A DNA stretch of 41,592 nucleotides, taken from Monosiga brevicollis MX1 (Eukaryota; Opisthokonta; Choanoflagellata; Craspedida; Salpingoecidae). This document shows, piece after piece, positions 31,148 to 41,592 of this stretch. The position numbers and the translations under genes were made by a program. The first letter of the stretch is position 1. The number at the start of each line of letters is the position of its first letter. The notes under the pieces were generated by a model. The model saw only the letters and a program-made list of their open reading frames with translations, did not search any database and was not told the origin of the DNA. The stretch covers positions 147,418 through 189,009 of the forward strand of contig NW_001865059.1 of NCBI RefSeq assembly GCF_000002865.3. The letters run 5' to 3'.

Positions 31148-32989
31148 CTAATCCTGTTTTTGGAGTGTGTGGGCGGTCGGCGGCGATGAACTGCTTTGAT
31201 GAGAGGCATTCATGCTGGCTTTTTCGGTGACGGGTGGCGAGGATGCTGGCGCCGTGGGCCTCTCGGGGTTGGTCGGTGAATTCAATTGTACAGCACACTT
31301 CTCGGCGCCACTGTAGAATAACATGCAATGAATTTCATTATAACAAGGATATCGCCTTAAGATGGGGATCGGGGGACTCGTCGCGTTCATCGCGTCACAC
31401 AAAGCCAAAGCCCGATGAGGTAGAGACGGCCAGGGGGAGCTCGTAGTTCAACTTGCCCACGGTGGAACCGGTTTGCCAATCCATGATCGGCCCACCTGAG
31501 ACAATCAGAGCCATTCACACATGGTGAAATGTGGGTCTCCTGTGAGCAAGGTCCAGCAGGCACGGGAAGCAAAGGAGACAAGGATCGCCAGCATTTGGGT
31601 GGACCGACCAACGACGGGCTCAGACAGGTGCTGGAAGCGAAGAATTAGAGCACCGCGGTCCTTTGACGAGGTGTTGGGGCGCGAGGCGTGCGGCGTACAC
31701 GAGTGGTGCAGCTCAAGACCCCCGGGCGGTAAGATCACGGCCTCCTGCAGTAGGACAGGACCCCCTTTCCGTAAGATGCTTTCGGAACAGACAAAAGCAC
31801 TGCATGGTAGCTCACAAGGCAGGAAATTGATACCTGGCTCCGCTCGAAGCGGCGAAAAGAGATGCCGGGTTCCATCTGAAACAAGTGGTGCTGGATCCAC
31901 ACGGACAGGGCGCCGGCAAAGGTGAGTTGACGTTGTCAGCGCGCCTTCTCGTGGATCATCCAGGGTGCACGCACTTTGTGAAAAAATTGGGCCTGCTCGA
32001 CATCTTCCTCTGTCTCCACCCGGCGGAAGCGAGCCCGCCCCTTGGTGTGCCAGCCGGGCACGACGCGTAGGCCGCCACTGTCTAGTCCAATGTCGTCCTG
32101 TACATGCACCGGCAATGAGAACCTTCAAATAATATTTTTTTGTGTTCCTTTGCTCGCCCGAGCAAACTCGTGTCGACTGGTCATGGACACACCAGAGCAA
32201 TCCACACGGTGATGCTGCGCTCGCCATCTTGATGCCTGACAAAAGGAAAGCCCATGTGAGCCAAAGCACGTGCACAGGTTGGGACCTGCTCCTCCCTTTC
32301 CACCCGATCTAAAAGTGCGTACGTACCATGGCACTTCACGCCCGCCGTGGGCCGGCTTGAAGGCGTATTGGGTGGAGAACAGGACAACAGGTTCCGACGT
32401 ATCCTGTTGATTGGACGATTGAGCCGAGTATGTGGACACACACTGGGTACCTGGGCGCACCACGTACCAGCGCTTCCTGCACCAGCCAAACTAGAGCGGG
32501 ATGAGAGGCCACAGACCAGATGGCCTCTTTCAGCGGCGCACTGCCAAGCTGGTGTGGAGACATGAGCCATTCTGGGTGCAAGGCTCCTGCCTGTTCAGAA
32601 TCCAGAGGCAGACTTGAGTTGGAGCAGTCCATCAGCCAAGCCCAGACATGCGTGCACATGGCGCTCAAGTGTCGTACCTTGACGGCAGAGCTGGATAAAA
32701 TGTCTTGCAAACCTGCACGGCAGGTGGCCAGGGCCTTGGCAGTCAAAGCTACAGGCTTACAAAGCGTTCTATCCAGTGTTCACCATGATAAATCGGCGGG
32801 CCGGCGTATCGAGCTGCTCAGATGGTTCAGAAGCAAGCAGCCGCGTCCCTGCACGTACCCGTGCCGCCGCAACGCAAAGGCATCCTCGATCCCAATCTCA
32901 AACGCCTCAACCAAGCCACTTTCTGCCACAGGCACGGGTGCTGGCACCAAAATTCCCTGCTGGCGCGCTGCGCCCGCCGTGTACATCAT
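31148..32989 (-). CDS. Phytanoyl-CoA dioxygenase (PhyH)-family Fe(II)/2-oxoglutarate oxygenase
   Basis: Ten exons on the minus strand: 32859-32989, 32678-32768, 32468-32590, 32327-32403, 32193-32235, 31975-32097, 31834-31875, 31609-31744, 31399-31495 and 31148-31310. All are in phase (341 residues). Fold signature: FSTQYAFKPAHGG, then VPW spliced to HQDGERSITVWIAL (the HxD iron ligands), DDIGLDSGGLRVVPGWHTKG (the double-stranded beta-helix strand typical of PhyH), and LPPGGLELHHSCTPHASRPN with the distal His, then the 'pN.S..rRgali' element (NTSSKDRGALILRF) whose Arg would hold 2-oxoglutarate. The N-terminus has no clear targeting signal. The last two junctions are weaker. Exon 9 could instead end at the in-frame TGA near 31394, dropping the Ser/Pro/Thr-rich tail. 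The substrate is unknown. Confidence 0.85.
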
Positions 32990-33496
32990 CGTGCTGATTT
33001 TTTTTAAAAAATAGAGAAAACAAGAGAAAAAAACAGAAAAAAACAGAAAAAAACAGAAAAAAAGAAAAACAAAAACGAAAAGCACGTCTCTGATTTCATC
33101 TCCGATCTTTCTGGCGCCCATGGCCTTGTGTGTAGTATGGCTACTTTCCTCATGAGCCAGAGGCAGCATTGGTGGACGGCAAGGGGTGGGGCGTCTCAAG
33201 AAAATATGTGCATCGACAGACGGCATTCGGAAATCGACAGACGGCATTCGGAAAACTACACACCAGATTCCCCAGCGAGCGCGTCCAGATGGGGTGGAAT
33301 GCTTACAGGCCGGCGATATCTCTTGGTCAGGACACAGGGATACCATGACGTGCCAGTGGAACAAAAACACGAGAAATTTGATTGAAATACTCAACTGTTC
33401 AAGTGCAGCACGAGCACTTCCGGCATCGAGGAACAGGGAAAAAAAAAGTGGAGGCTGGAAAGACAAGGAAAAACAGATCAGGGAGCTGGAACAATC
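32990..33496. repeat. Spacer with A-rich decamer repeats and a perfect 21-bp duplication
   Basis: Near 33010-33075 there are repeated gaaaaaaaca-type units. At 33212-33232 and 33233-33253 the 21-mer beginning atcgacagacggcattcg is present twice, head to tail. No gene is recognised. An open frame on the minus strand crosses the region without family resemblance. Confidence 0.8.
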
Positions 33497-34872
33497 CTAC
33501 TTTACTTGGCCGACTGAGGGATGACAAGAACATATGAGCACCTGGGCATGACAGGATATGATGGAGGGAGGTAGGTGGCCAAGGCAGGGCGGCAACTCAC
33601 CACCTTGCCGGTATGTTGAGGCTTGCCAAATGAGAAGGGAATGTACTTGTACTTGATCATGTGCTAAGAGATTCCAAAGCGACAGGGAGCACGCCCCCCC
33701 CCCCCCCCCCCCAAAAAAAAAAAAAAAAGGGGGCCAGCGCATGTGTAGCAACGAGAGGACCGAAAACAAAGAAGAGCAGAGGAAACACGGCAGAGCACAC
33801 AGTGTGCTGGATCGTGCCACGTTGTCCGGGTTGACGTACCGCAATCTGTTTCTTCATGGAGATGAAGAAGAGAATGAAAAAGTACATGACGAGGATGGGC
33901 CAGAACACGGGAACATCAAAGGCCTTGAAAAAGGTGGCGACAAATGCCAGCAGAATTGCTCGTGTACCCGACAGCCTGCACAGAGCATCAACAGGACAGC
34001 CCGCAATGAGTCGGATGGGTCAAAGCCTCCGAACCGCCCTCTTTTTTTTCCTTGAGTGGGTGGCGGTGCGCACCAGAACTTGAATTCGGGGAGCCGGCGC
34101 ATAAACGGACGAAACTCCTCGTCCTGCTTCATGGGCAGTGCCTCGCCCTGTCCCTCGCCCTCTACAGTCGACGGACAGATCAGACCGGGAAGCATAGCCA
34201 TGTGCATCGACGAAAGTGAGATCCCTGGTGGTAGAGCGGCCGTCTGCCTCGGCACCACGTACCATCGTCAGTGTCGGCCACCACCGGCTCGAATTTCGGG
34301 GTCAAGAAGGCAATGAAGAGATTCAGCAGGTAAATGCCAAGGGCATACGCCACAATGTACCAGCCCTGCATTGAAGGCATTCACGTGACATGGCAGTGTT
34401 GAGGTCATGAGGCCATGAGTTGTCTTGCCAGCGATGCAGGGGACGGAGGTCAGGGGCTAATGGGGGCCGGCCATTCAAACCTGCAGAAAGACGATGCGGA
34501 GGCCAAAAAGAACAAAGAGGACACAAGTGGCCACCCATCGCGGGGTAACATGGGGCGTGCTCAAGTCCAGGAATTGTTGATGGCGCTACAAAGAGGAAGA
34601 GGAAGAGCGGAGCACGGAGACAGCGAGCGAGCGACGGAGCGAGGAGCAAGCCGATGAGTCGAGCGACTGGGCGAGGTGACATGGTCAATTCCAACTGTTG
34701 CTTGTGAACATTGCCCAACTCAAGCCACAAGGCGTGTGCCACCCCCGGAGCGATCTCCACCCCACACGCCATCACCTACGTTACTAATCGTATTGATGAG
34801 CTTGGTGGCAAAGCTCGGGGCCTTGTCCCCGGCGGCTGCCGTCGCATCGGTACTGCTGCTGGTGGGCATCAT
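33497..34872 (-). CDS. RER1: RER1, ER retrieval receptor of the early Golgi
   Basis: Four-helix membrane protein that returns ER proteins and unassembled subunits from the cis-Golgi by COPI. Exons on the minus strand: 34780-34872, 34481-34585, 34263-34365, 34074-34161, 33840-33975 and a last exon from 33663 down. Landmarks are the STPHVTPRWVATCVLFVLFG helix, GWYIVAYALGIYLLNLFIAF, FLTPKFEP, the motif QDEEFRPFMRRLPEFKFW (near-invariant in RER1), KAFDVPVFWPILVMYFFIL, and HMIKYKYIPFSFGK. After HTGK the end is unclear. Reading straight on gives a TAA at 33502-33504. Using the good GTG|GTGAGT donor and cccag acceptor gives a TAG at 33497-33499. Intron 5 (33664-33839) contains a C15A16-like homopolymer block. 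Confidence 0.95.
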
Positions 34873-35263
<391 letters not shown>

Positions 35264-36939
35264 TTAAAAGTCGGCCCACTCCTTGAGGAAGATGCAGCGT
35301 TGTGGAGCTACGAGCCCGCGCGGCGAGCAGTTGTGCTTGACCTACATGAAACACGTGATCCACCGCCATTGTCGGTTTGGTCATCAAACATAAAAGCATA
35401 ATGTGAGACAGAGGCAGATCAATACAGCCAGCCGAAACCATGAACGAGGAGGGGCTAAGAGCAAAATGCAAAACGGTTTTGGTGTGCGCCGTTCACACAC
35501 CTTGCAGTGACCACAAGGGGCAGTATGAACGGCCGATCGTGGCAGTGGAATTTTGGTAAGGCGATAGGCCCGTCGCCCCGCGCGTGTCCCACGAATGGCC
35601 ATGCGATCATAGACCAACGTCTCCAAAAGCTACGAACAGCAGTGGAGCATGGCACGTTCAGACAATTTGAGATGGATGAGCCACCAAGCCGCGCGGAAAA
35701 GAATTTCAGCTGTGTTCCCTGACAACTCTGCTTTGGCCCACTGTTTCGCACCTTTTCCATGTCACCGACGCTGAGGTCTTGCTGGGCAATTTTGCTGTTG
35801 GCGATGAAATCAAGAATCTCTTGCGCCGTCAACCATGAGGATTGGTACTTGTGTAGCGGGCTATCGTAGGGTCGGTTAAGGCGCTCCTGAAGTTGCTTGA
35901 TGCCTGGTACAAGCCCATCAACAACCGAATGCCCAGTCGTGAGGCAACCACTTGGCGGGACAGCACGGGCTTGGGGTGGGCGAGCGCCACGGGGCCAAAC
36001 AAACAAACAAACAAACAAACGTACAAATGCGACGCATAATGTCGACAAACTGTCCATCGAAATCCTGGCCAGCATACCAAGGCCCGCCCGAGTGCTCCGT
36101 GTCCACTTCCAGCTCGGCCAGAATGTAGAGACGCTTCTTGCCACTCTGCGACCCGATCATTTATCAATGTTAATGGTTCAGGGAAACAAAAACAAAATAG
36201 GCATGCCGCAAAGGGAACAACAAAGGCTCCTGCCTACCTTGATGGAGCTGGCTTCCTTGATGTACTTTTCAGATTTGAGACGCTTGATAATTTTATTAAT
36301 GGTCCGGGGATCCAGGTGACTCTTCGGCTTGAGGTCCTGGTGAAATACACCTAGCGCAGGCGAAATCGCAAGAGACGAAAAAGCCCGTCGATCAGTCGGG
36401 ACTACGAGTTGCTCAAAGACCACGCAGTGCAAGGGTAGCTGCGGTTGCACCCACCCTTGGTGCCGGCATCTTCGATAATGCCGTAGATGAGCTGTTCTTG
36501 GGTGCTGAGCTTTGAGAGTCTGGTAGGCGCAACGGGATGGTTGTGCATGAGGGCTACAGACCAGACCATACAGGGATTCGAGGCAAAGCAAAATGTGTGG
36601 GGGGGATCACGGCCAGACAAAAGGAGACATGCGGCCAAACATACTTCATGGAGCGTTCATCGCCAGCAGCCAGGGAGACACCGCCCGCGTCTTGATGAAC
36701 CACAATTTGACCCTGAACAGAATGGGCCAACAGAAAAAGGCGAGCGTGAGCCACAGGAGCACTGCTAGATCCAGTGCGGTGGTGGTAGCGTGCAAGATGA
36801 GCATGGACGAACCGTGCCCAAGAGAGGCTGAACGTGCTGCAAGACTTCTTCCATAGTCATGTCGAGTCCGGACGTGACCTCGTGGTCACGGAGAGGCTGC
36901 CGTCAACACGAACAAGCAGATGAGGAGAAAGAGAGAGAG

Positions 36940-36971
<32 letters not shown>

Positions 36972-37231
36972 TTGCCCCTTGGCGCCAACACAACCTGCAC
37001 TGCACTGCACTGCACTGCACTGCGTGAAGGACAAGTCGTCTACCTTGTTGGCGGCTGTGAGAAGGTCAATGAGACGTTGTTGCCCGGTTCGGGCTTGATG
37101 GTGGTGTCGGCCGCGGCCATCTTGACGCGCTTGGCGCCATGTTCTTCGCCCTCGACACCTGCCTGGCCATTTGTCACAGCCATCTCACCGGCAGCCGCCA
37201 CGCTCACGGCCACCGATGCCCGCTTGGCCAT
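35264..37231 (-). CDS. POLR3F: RNA polymerase III subunit RPC6 (POLR3F/RPC34)
   Basis: Winged-helix subunit of Pol III that helps open promoters of tRNA and 5S genes. Exons on the minus strand: 37189-37231, about 37044-37093, 36813-36896, 36645-36712, 36455-36519, 36238-36350, 36025-36145, 35752-35903, 35501-35629 and 35264-35341 (about 300 residues; human 316). Key matches: RLIDLLTAANK (first winged helix), GQIVVHQD, STQEQLIYGIIEDAGTKG, INKIIKRLKSEKYIKEASSIK, SGGPWYAGQDFDGQFVDIM, IAQQDLSVGDMEK, LVYD, and the C-terminal cysteine cluster APCGHCK...HNCSPRG...RCIFLKEWADF. The 5' end is the weak point. The ATG frame and the RLIDLL frame differ, so I infer a 95-bp intron (37094-37188, donor GTGAGA). 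The acceptor is ambiguous among several AAG sites. Confidence 0.92.
36930..37023. repeat. GA tract and CACTG pentamer repeat in an RPC6 intron
   Basis: Inside the intron between the first winged-helix exons (36897-37043). A (GA)n-like run lies at 36930-36971, followed by about five copies of cactg at 36997-37021. Confidence 0.85.
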
Positions 37232-37428
37232 GCTCCTTGCTGCTCTTCCAAGCGCGCATCGACACCCAAACGACCGCACACACACACACACACACTCGTG
37301 AAAAAAAAGAGAGAGAGAGAGAGAGACGGGAGAGAGAAATTTAACTTTAAAGAGAGCGCGTGAGCGTGAAAAGGAGGACGAGAGACAGATTAATTTACTT
37401 TAGAGAACATAGAGAGAGACAGAGAAGA

Positions 37429-37471
<43 letters not shown>

Positions 37472-37691
37472 AAAGGCATAACCACATGGAAACACACACA
37501 CACACACACACAACACACACACACATTCATTTCACGATTGGGGGCCTTCAAGCAGGTTGCAAACCAGCACGAGTCAATCGGCACCAAAGTCGGCATCTGT
37601 GTGATCGAGCCGTGTCTAGGGGAGAGGAGAGCGTTGTGGGGTCGGCTGTCGTGCGGGGTCCTCGTGTTGGGTGGGTGACGGGCCGAGAATC
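37232..37691. other. Divergent promoter region with GA/CA microsatellites
   Basis: 460 bp between the starts of RPC6 (minus) and the membrane-protein gene (plus), so it should serve both. Contains CA (37277-37294), GA (37308-37326 and 37434-37470) and CA (37494-37525) tracts. No gene or clear TATA box is seen. Confidence 0.7.
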
Positions 37692-38492
37692 ATGTTTGAG
37701 GTGTCGGTGGGAGCGCTGAGTGCGCTTTGGGTGCCATGGGTGCAGGAACAGCTGCGGCAGCGACCTCAGCTGCGATATGGTGTGGCCACCTTGATTTTGG
37801 GCCGCTTCACCTACCTGTTGGCTCAGGAACGGGTCTTGGATGCCGGTTTCTGGGGCGTCTTGACGCTGCCAGCCCTCACCCAGCTGCGCGGCACGCTGCT
37901 TGCGCCCGAACTGGTGCGCCTCGAGACCGCCACGCCAGACTCGGACGCCGATGTGGCGCTGAATATCTGCCCCACGCCAATTGATGAGCTGGTCCTGGGT
38001 GCTCATTGCGGCATGCTGGGAGCTCTTTTGGGCTTGCGACTGCCCTACGCCCACTGGCCTGCGTGGTATCAGGGCTTGCATGCGCCCGTTGTGACGACCC
38101 TCTTGTGCATTCCGGCCGTCCAGGCCGTGGCCATGACCGAGCAGACGCCCTGGGCTCCCCTCGCCCTGGCGAGTGGCCTGTGCGCCCACCTCGGCCTCTT
38201 GATCGGCGCCGAGGCGCCCTTGTCCTCCATCTTCGGAGCCATCGTCTACAGTCTGCCCCTGACCATCAACGGCTATCGCGCGCTGGGCGGCGGTCCCGAC
38301 CAGGATGATGATCCATCCGCGGCCTTTGTGCCCGAAGTTGACAAAGAGGATCGCTACTACAAGCTCGGCATGGCCCAATTCACGTGCAGCACCTTTGCTT
38401 GGGGCCTCTACATGCGTCAGACGGACGCCCCAGTCCTGCCCACGGCCCGCGCCGTTCGCACCGCCCGCTATGTCACTGCCTCCTCTGCCTAA
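37692..38492 (+). CDS. Conserved-looking multi-pass membrane protein of unknown function
   Basis: Intronless frame of 266 residues from ATG 37692 (MFEVSVGALSALWVPWVQEQ). The frame is also open upstream, but only with a GTG. There are several hydrophobic segments: about residues 1-20, 30-60, 105-130 (GAHCGMLGALLGLRLPY), 135-155 and 160-200 (ALASGLCAHLGLLIGAEAPL). They alternate with Arg/Glu loops and a negatively charged stretch (GGGPDQDDDPSAAFVPEVDK) before a last amphipathic segment. The size and hydrophobic pattern would suit a mitochondrial or ER membrane protein, but I do not recognise a family. Steady codon use and a long GC-rich frame support it as coding. Confidence 0.72.
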   Translation: MFEVSVGALSALWVPWVQEQLRQRPQLRYGVATLILGRFTYLLAQERVLDAGFWGVLTLPALTQLRGTLLAPELVRLETATPDSDADVALNICPTPIDELVLGAHCGMLGALLGLRLPYAHWPAWYQGLHAPVVTTLLCIPAVQAVAMTEQTPWAPLALASGLCAHLGLLIGAEAPLSSIFGAIVYSLPLTINGYRALGGGPDQDDDPSAAFVPEVDKEDRYYKLGMAQFTCSTFAWGLYMRQTDAPVLPTARAVRTARYVTASSA

Positions 38493-38867
38493 CATGCAAA
38501 GCCTCAAGGAGGGAAGGAGAGATTTTGTGGCTTGCAGCTCTCTTGTGTTTGCTTTTGTCAGATTGTCATCATATCCTGTAAATTAAACTCTTTATCCCTG
38601 GACGTGTCATCCTCCCTGTCCGCTCCTGCGTACATGCATGCATGGTCGAGTCAGCAACAGGCACGGCCTCTCGTTGAGCTCAACGATGAAAAACAGCAAG
38701 AGCCAGTCAGACATACCAACGCTTGCCATCGGGCGCAACCAGGTATTTTGCATCTTGAATCCCAATCCAGAACTTTCATGTGGAAAGTCGTTGCCGCCGG
38801 CCTTTGCCAGCCAGCATCTTGTGGCGCTTCGTTGGCGTCAAACAGCAACCACGAGGGCGCCGAAACA
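38493..38867. other. Spacer between membrane protein and sulfotransferase genes
   Basis: 375 bp. gtaaattaaactc near 38578 may act as the poly(A) region of the upstream gene. No other feature is seen. Confidence 0.5.
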
Positions 38868-40630
38868 ATGGCCATGCGGTTGGCAACGTTGGCCGTCGTC
38901 CTCTTGGCAGTGCTCCTGACACGCGTGGGTGAGGCCAGCCCGATTGGTTCATGCGCGGCACCCGCCACGCACAAGGGCACGCATTGTGTTTGTCCGACCG
39001 ATCAGGCCTGCTTTGGCGGCGCCTGCGAGCAAGGGCAAGGCACCGGCATCGAGCTGGTCCACGGCTACCGCCCCACCTGCGAAGACTGCTACTGCGCGCC
39101 CTCGACCAAAGGTGAGTTCGCCACACCGAGGGTTTGTCGACCCCAACAAAGGCGTGGTTGCTCGCTCCAACAGCAACAGGACGAGAACAGTTGAACAGCG
39201 AGCTTGCCGCGATTGGCTTTCGATGGCACGCTCCTGACTGCAATGTCTGGATCCGTGCGTCGGTAGGCGATGCAGTAGGGGCAAAAGCGGATGGCATCAG
39301 CACCAAGACGGCAACGGGCCCCATGGCCAATTTCTACTTTCTCAAGCTGCACAAAGTTGGGTCGACCACCGTCAGCATTGTGCTCGAGCGCCTCGGCGAG
39401 CACTACAATCGCAAGCTCTGTCTACGTGGCGACGCCTTTGAAGGCTCACTTCCTTGTCAAGTAAGCGCCCACTCCCACCGAGTCGGTTCTCTGCGCGCCT
39501 CTTTTGGACTGCTGGCCCGCTACGCAGGAGGGCCTGACGTTGGTTGGCGCTCAGGTGTGGACCACGCACGACGTGGAAACATACATGCTGGCTGGTGGGA
39601 TGCCTGCACTCACTTCCATCATGGGCGAGGATGCCGTCTCCATCATTGTGCTGCGCGACCCGACTGAGCGGTGGGTTCTGGGACGTTGTTATTGCAACTG
39701 CATGATCTACCCGGCCAAAATTCCACATGCCGCTGCGCTTGGTCCCGCAATCATCAACGTGTGCGCAAACCGGGTTCGACACGCCGCCTTGAATTTTATT
39801 CACTTTTTTTTTTTTTTTTTTTTTTATTCTTCCCCACGGCAGACTCTTGAGCCGATATTTTTATGATATTGCGCGAGGGGCGATGGTCACCCAGTCAACA
39901 AAACCGACGGCTCACGACTTTCGCGACTATCTTGCGGAAAATGATATTGAGACGGTGCGTCATGCGGCCTCTGACTTGACTCAGAGTCTGAAACGCACGG
40001 CCCCGCGAACTTTCCTCATGAAAGCCAGCCACCCTGCGACTTTAGATTCACTATCTCAATGCCCTGGATTCAACCAAGCACCAAACCTCGGCCGCCATGC
40101 ACACGCTGGGCCAATTTGATGTGGTGGGCATCACCGAGGATTTGGATCGCTTCCTGGTGGTCCTGGCACACAAGCTCAACGTTCGGCTTGAAGACGTCAC
40201 CTACAAGAGCGAAAAGGTACGCTCGCGACGCCATTTTGTTTGTGCTTTGCCTCTGACGTCGAGCTTCTCAGCGTGTGCCATGTGTGTTGCCAGGTGGTGG
40301 TAGGCCGCCCCAAGTTTGCGGATCTGGACGCCGAGACACAAGAACTGTTGCTGGCAGCCACCCAGGATGATCGTCTCATCTACGCGCATGCCAAGACGCT
40401 GGCCCTAGCGCAGCAACACGAGGTACGATGGCACGCACATTGTCTTGAACATATGGCTCAACGGCTCTCATCCAAACGCGACTGTCGATCGGCTCACCCA
40501 GGTGCCAGACTTTGAAGCCAAGCTGGCTCGCTTCCGCGCACTCGAGAGCAAGATTGACCAGGGCTGCACGTTCTCCGACACCCAGAGCCAGGTCCTAACG
40601 GGCCAGGACTGCTACAAGTTTCAGCAGTAG
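38868..40630 (+). CDS. Secretory-pathway carbohydrate sulfotransferase-like protein
   Basis: Exons 38868-39111, 39180-39460, 39528-39670, 39843-39954, 40046-40216, 40294-40422 and 40502-40630 join in phase (402 residues). The N-terminus is a signal peptide or signal anchor (MAMRLATLAVVLLAVLLTRV), then a Cys-rich stretch (CVCPTDQACFGGACEQG...CEDCYC) that looks like a small disulfide module. The catalytic part shows a PAPS 5'-phosphosulfate loop (NFYFLKLHKVGSTTVSIVLE) and a 3'-phosphate motif (AVSIIVLRDPTERLLSRYFY, created across the exon 3/4 splice), then FDVVGITEDLDRFLVVL. This is the plan of Golgi sulfotransferases, nearest in style to Gal-3-O or other carbohydrate sulfotransferases. The subfamily is not certain. 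Intron 3 has a T-run of about 20 bases before its acceptor. Confidence 0.8.
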
Positions 40631-41163
40631 TCGCCCTTACCGCACGTATGGGCTCTGGTTGTATTCGCATTTATACCGGTTAATGTAGACTTCAAGCCAT
40701 TCACAATTGTATTTTATGTAGCAGATTTGATACATCATGCTGATATAGCGCACACCATTGTTCCAGGCTTGTTTCAACTTGTCCGGCCAAAGTTGGCCTC
40801 ATTATTGACACACTATTTTTAACCATATCACTCGTCTATTTCCGGATGATGTGGGCGAAATTTTGCTCGCCATGATTTTGAGATGTTTTTTATTTTTTAT
40901 TTTTCGCTGTCTCCGTGCAGTGGTACGGCCGGTCCAGGGCGTAGAAAGAAGCGTGTCACGGAAGCGCGTCGCGTGGAGGGCAGGTTGTTCAAGAGCATGA
41001 CCAGCCTGAAAGACATTGGGACAGGGGCTGGATGGCAAGCAGAAGGAGAGGAAGACGGGTGTAAACACAACGTGCCGCAGTAGCGGCAGAGACTATTGTT
41101 TCGACTTCTCGCTCACCTCGGGTTGAGTGGCTGGCGCACTCAGGTTTGGAGCGCCCTGCAGCC
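40631..41163. other. Intergenic, no gene recognised
   Basis: 533 bp of mixed, more A/T-rich sequence following the sulfotransferase stop. Short open frames only. Confidence 0.5.
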
Positions 41164-41592
41164 ATGCCTCCTCGCCGTTCGACTCGCGCTGCCGCCAAGC
41201 GGACGGCAGCTCAAGCGGTATGGCGCCCTTTTTTCTTTTTCTTTTTTTTTTCTTTTTTTTTTTTGGCGTTGGACCGTCCCTTGCTTTTGGGGGTGCACTG
41301 AATGTGACGCAGGAGCGCTCGCTCACAATCGTATTCAATCGTGTTTTCATGTGACACCCAGGATCCTGCGCCGGCCGCTGCTGAACCCGCTGCACCCACT
41401 GCAGCTGCAGCAGCTCCAGAGGCCAAGACCACCAAGGTGTGGTCACGAAGTTTTGAAATGCCGGATGCTCGCTGCCCCACATGGTTGATGACGGTTTTGC
41501 CTGCACTCTGGCCCAGGTGCAACTCAAGGCCGGAGCCAATGTGCCGGTGATTGAGACCTTTCCCTCGGCCAGTTCCTATCACGTCTACTCGG
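41164..41592 (+). CDS. 5' end of a basic/Ala-rich protein; possibly a PrxQ-type nuclear peroxiredoxin (partial)
   Basis: Exon 1 41164-41217 (MPPRRSTRAAAKRTAAQA), exon 2 41362-41436 (Asp/Ala/Pro-rich) and exon 3 from 41517 to the window edge (VQLKAGANVPVIETFPSASS...), all in phase with clear GT-AG signals. The N-terminus is basic and Ala-rich, with an RRSTR-A start. It resembles the tail of fungal Dot5-like nuclear peroxiredoxins. In these, a segment of the type 'LKvGd.lPd' follows, and KAGANVPVIETF could be its counterpart. The diagnostic peroxidatic cysteine would lie beyond the edge, so this is only a guess. Intron 1 holds T-rich tracts. Confidence 0.5.

Overview
The window is nuclear DNA from an intron-rich, gene-dense unicellular eukaryote on the animal side of the opisthokonts, most likely a choanoflagellate (Monosiga-like). 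The evidence is the gene set: animal-type orthologues (RAD51AP1, TTI1, RAB28, ESCO, HMGCL, RER1, eIF3b, RPC6), a three-SH2 phosphotyrosine adaptor of a kind typical of choanoflagellates, PAPS-dependent carbohydrate sulfotransferases, and short GT-AG introns (mostly 75-180 bp) joining exons of about 20-1900 bp. There are no operons and I saw no tRNA or rRNA genes. The intergenic DNA is full of GA, GT, poly-T and triplet microsatellites. One 359-bp assembly gap (N) lies at 11963-12321.

Left third (1-12 kb): the N-terminal half of an ESCO/Eco1 cohesin acetyltransferase (minus, running off the left edge) stands head-to-head with eIF3 subunit b (plus). RAB28 (plus) follows and converges on mitochondrial HMG-CoA lyase (minus, 9 exons). 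Then comes about 2.2 kb of GA-rich and 12-bp minisatellite DNA, and a 2-O-sulfotransferase-like gene (minus) whose 5' end is lost in the gap.

Centre (12.6-26 kb): a predicted 902-residue adaptor (plus) has three SH2 domains, a Pro/Glu/Gln repeat, a coiled coil, several tyrosine motifs and a polybasic CAAX end. It converges tightly on TTI1 (minus, 10 exons). The 20.5-24.5 kb stretch is poorly organised. It holds an unrecognised plus-strand gene, an exact 87-bp direct repeat, a short secretory ORF and the catalytic C-terminus of a PARP on the minus strand that may be decayed. An intronless secreted seven-unit FG-GAP/VCBS protein follows.

Right third (26-41.6 kb): a nucleotidyltransferase/RNA-ligase-like protein (plus); then four minus-strand genes in a row (RAD51AP1, a phytanoyl-CoA dioxygenase-family protein, RER1, and Pol III subunit RPC6); then an intronless membrane protein, a second sulfotransferase, and the 5' end of an unidentified basic/Ala-rich protein (possibly a PrxQ-type nuclear peroxiredoxin) cut by the right edge.

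The neighbours are mostly unrelated housekeeping genes. Loose themes are genome maintenance (ESCO, TTI1, RAD51AP1, possibly PARP), membrane/trafficking (RAB28, RER1), glycan sulfation (two genes) and phosphotyrosine signalling. All exon structures were assembled by hand from splice signals, reading phase and remembered family patterns. None is backed by transcripts.
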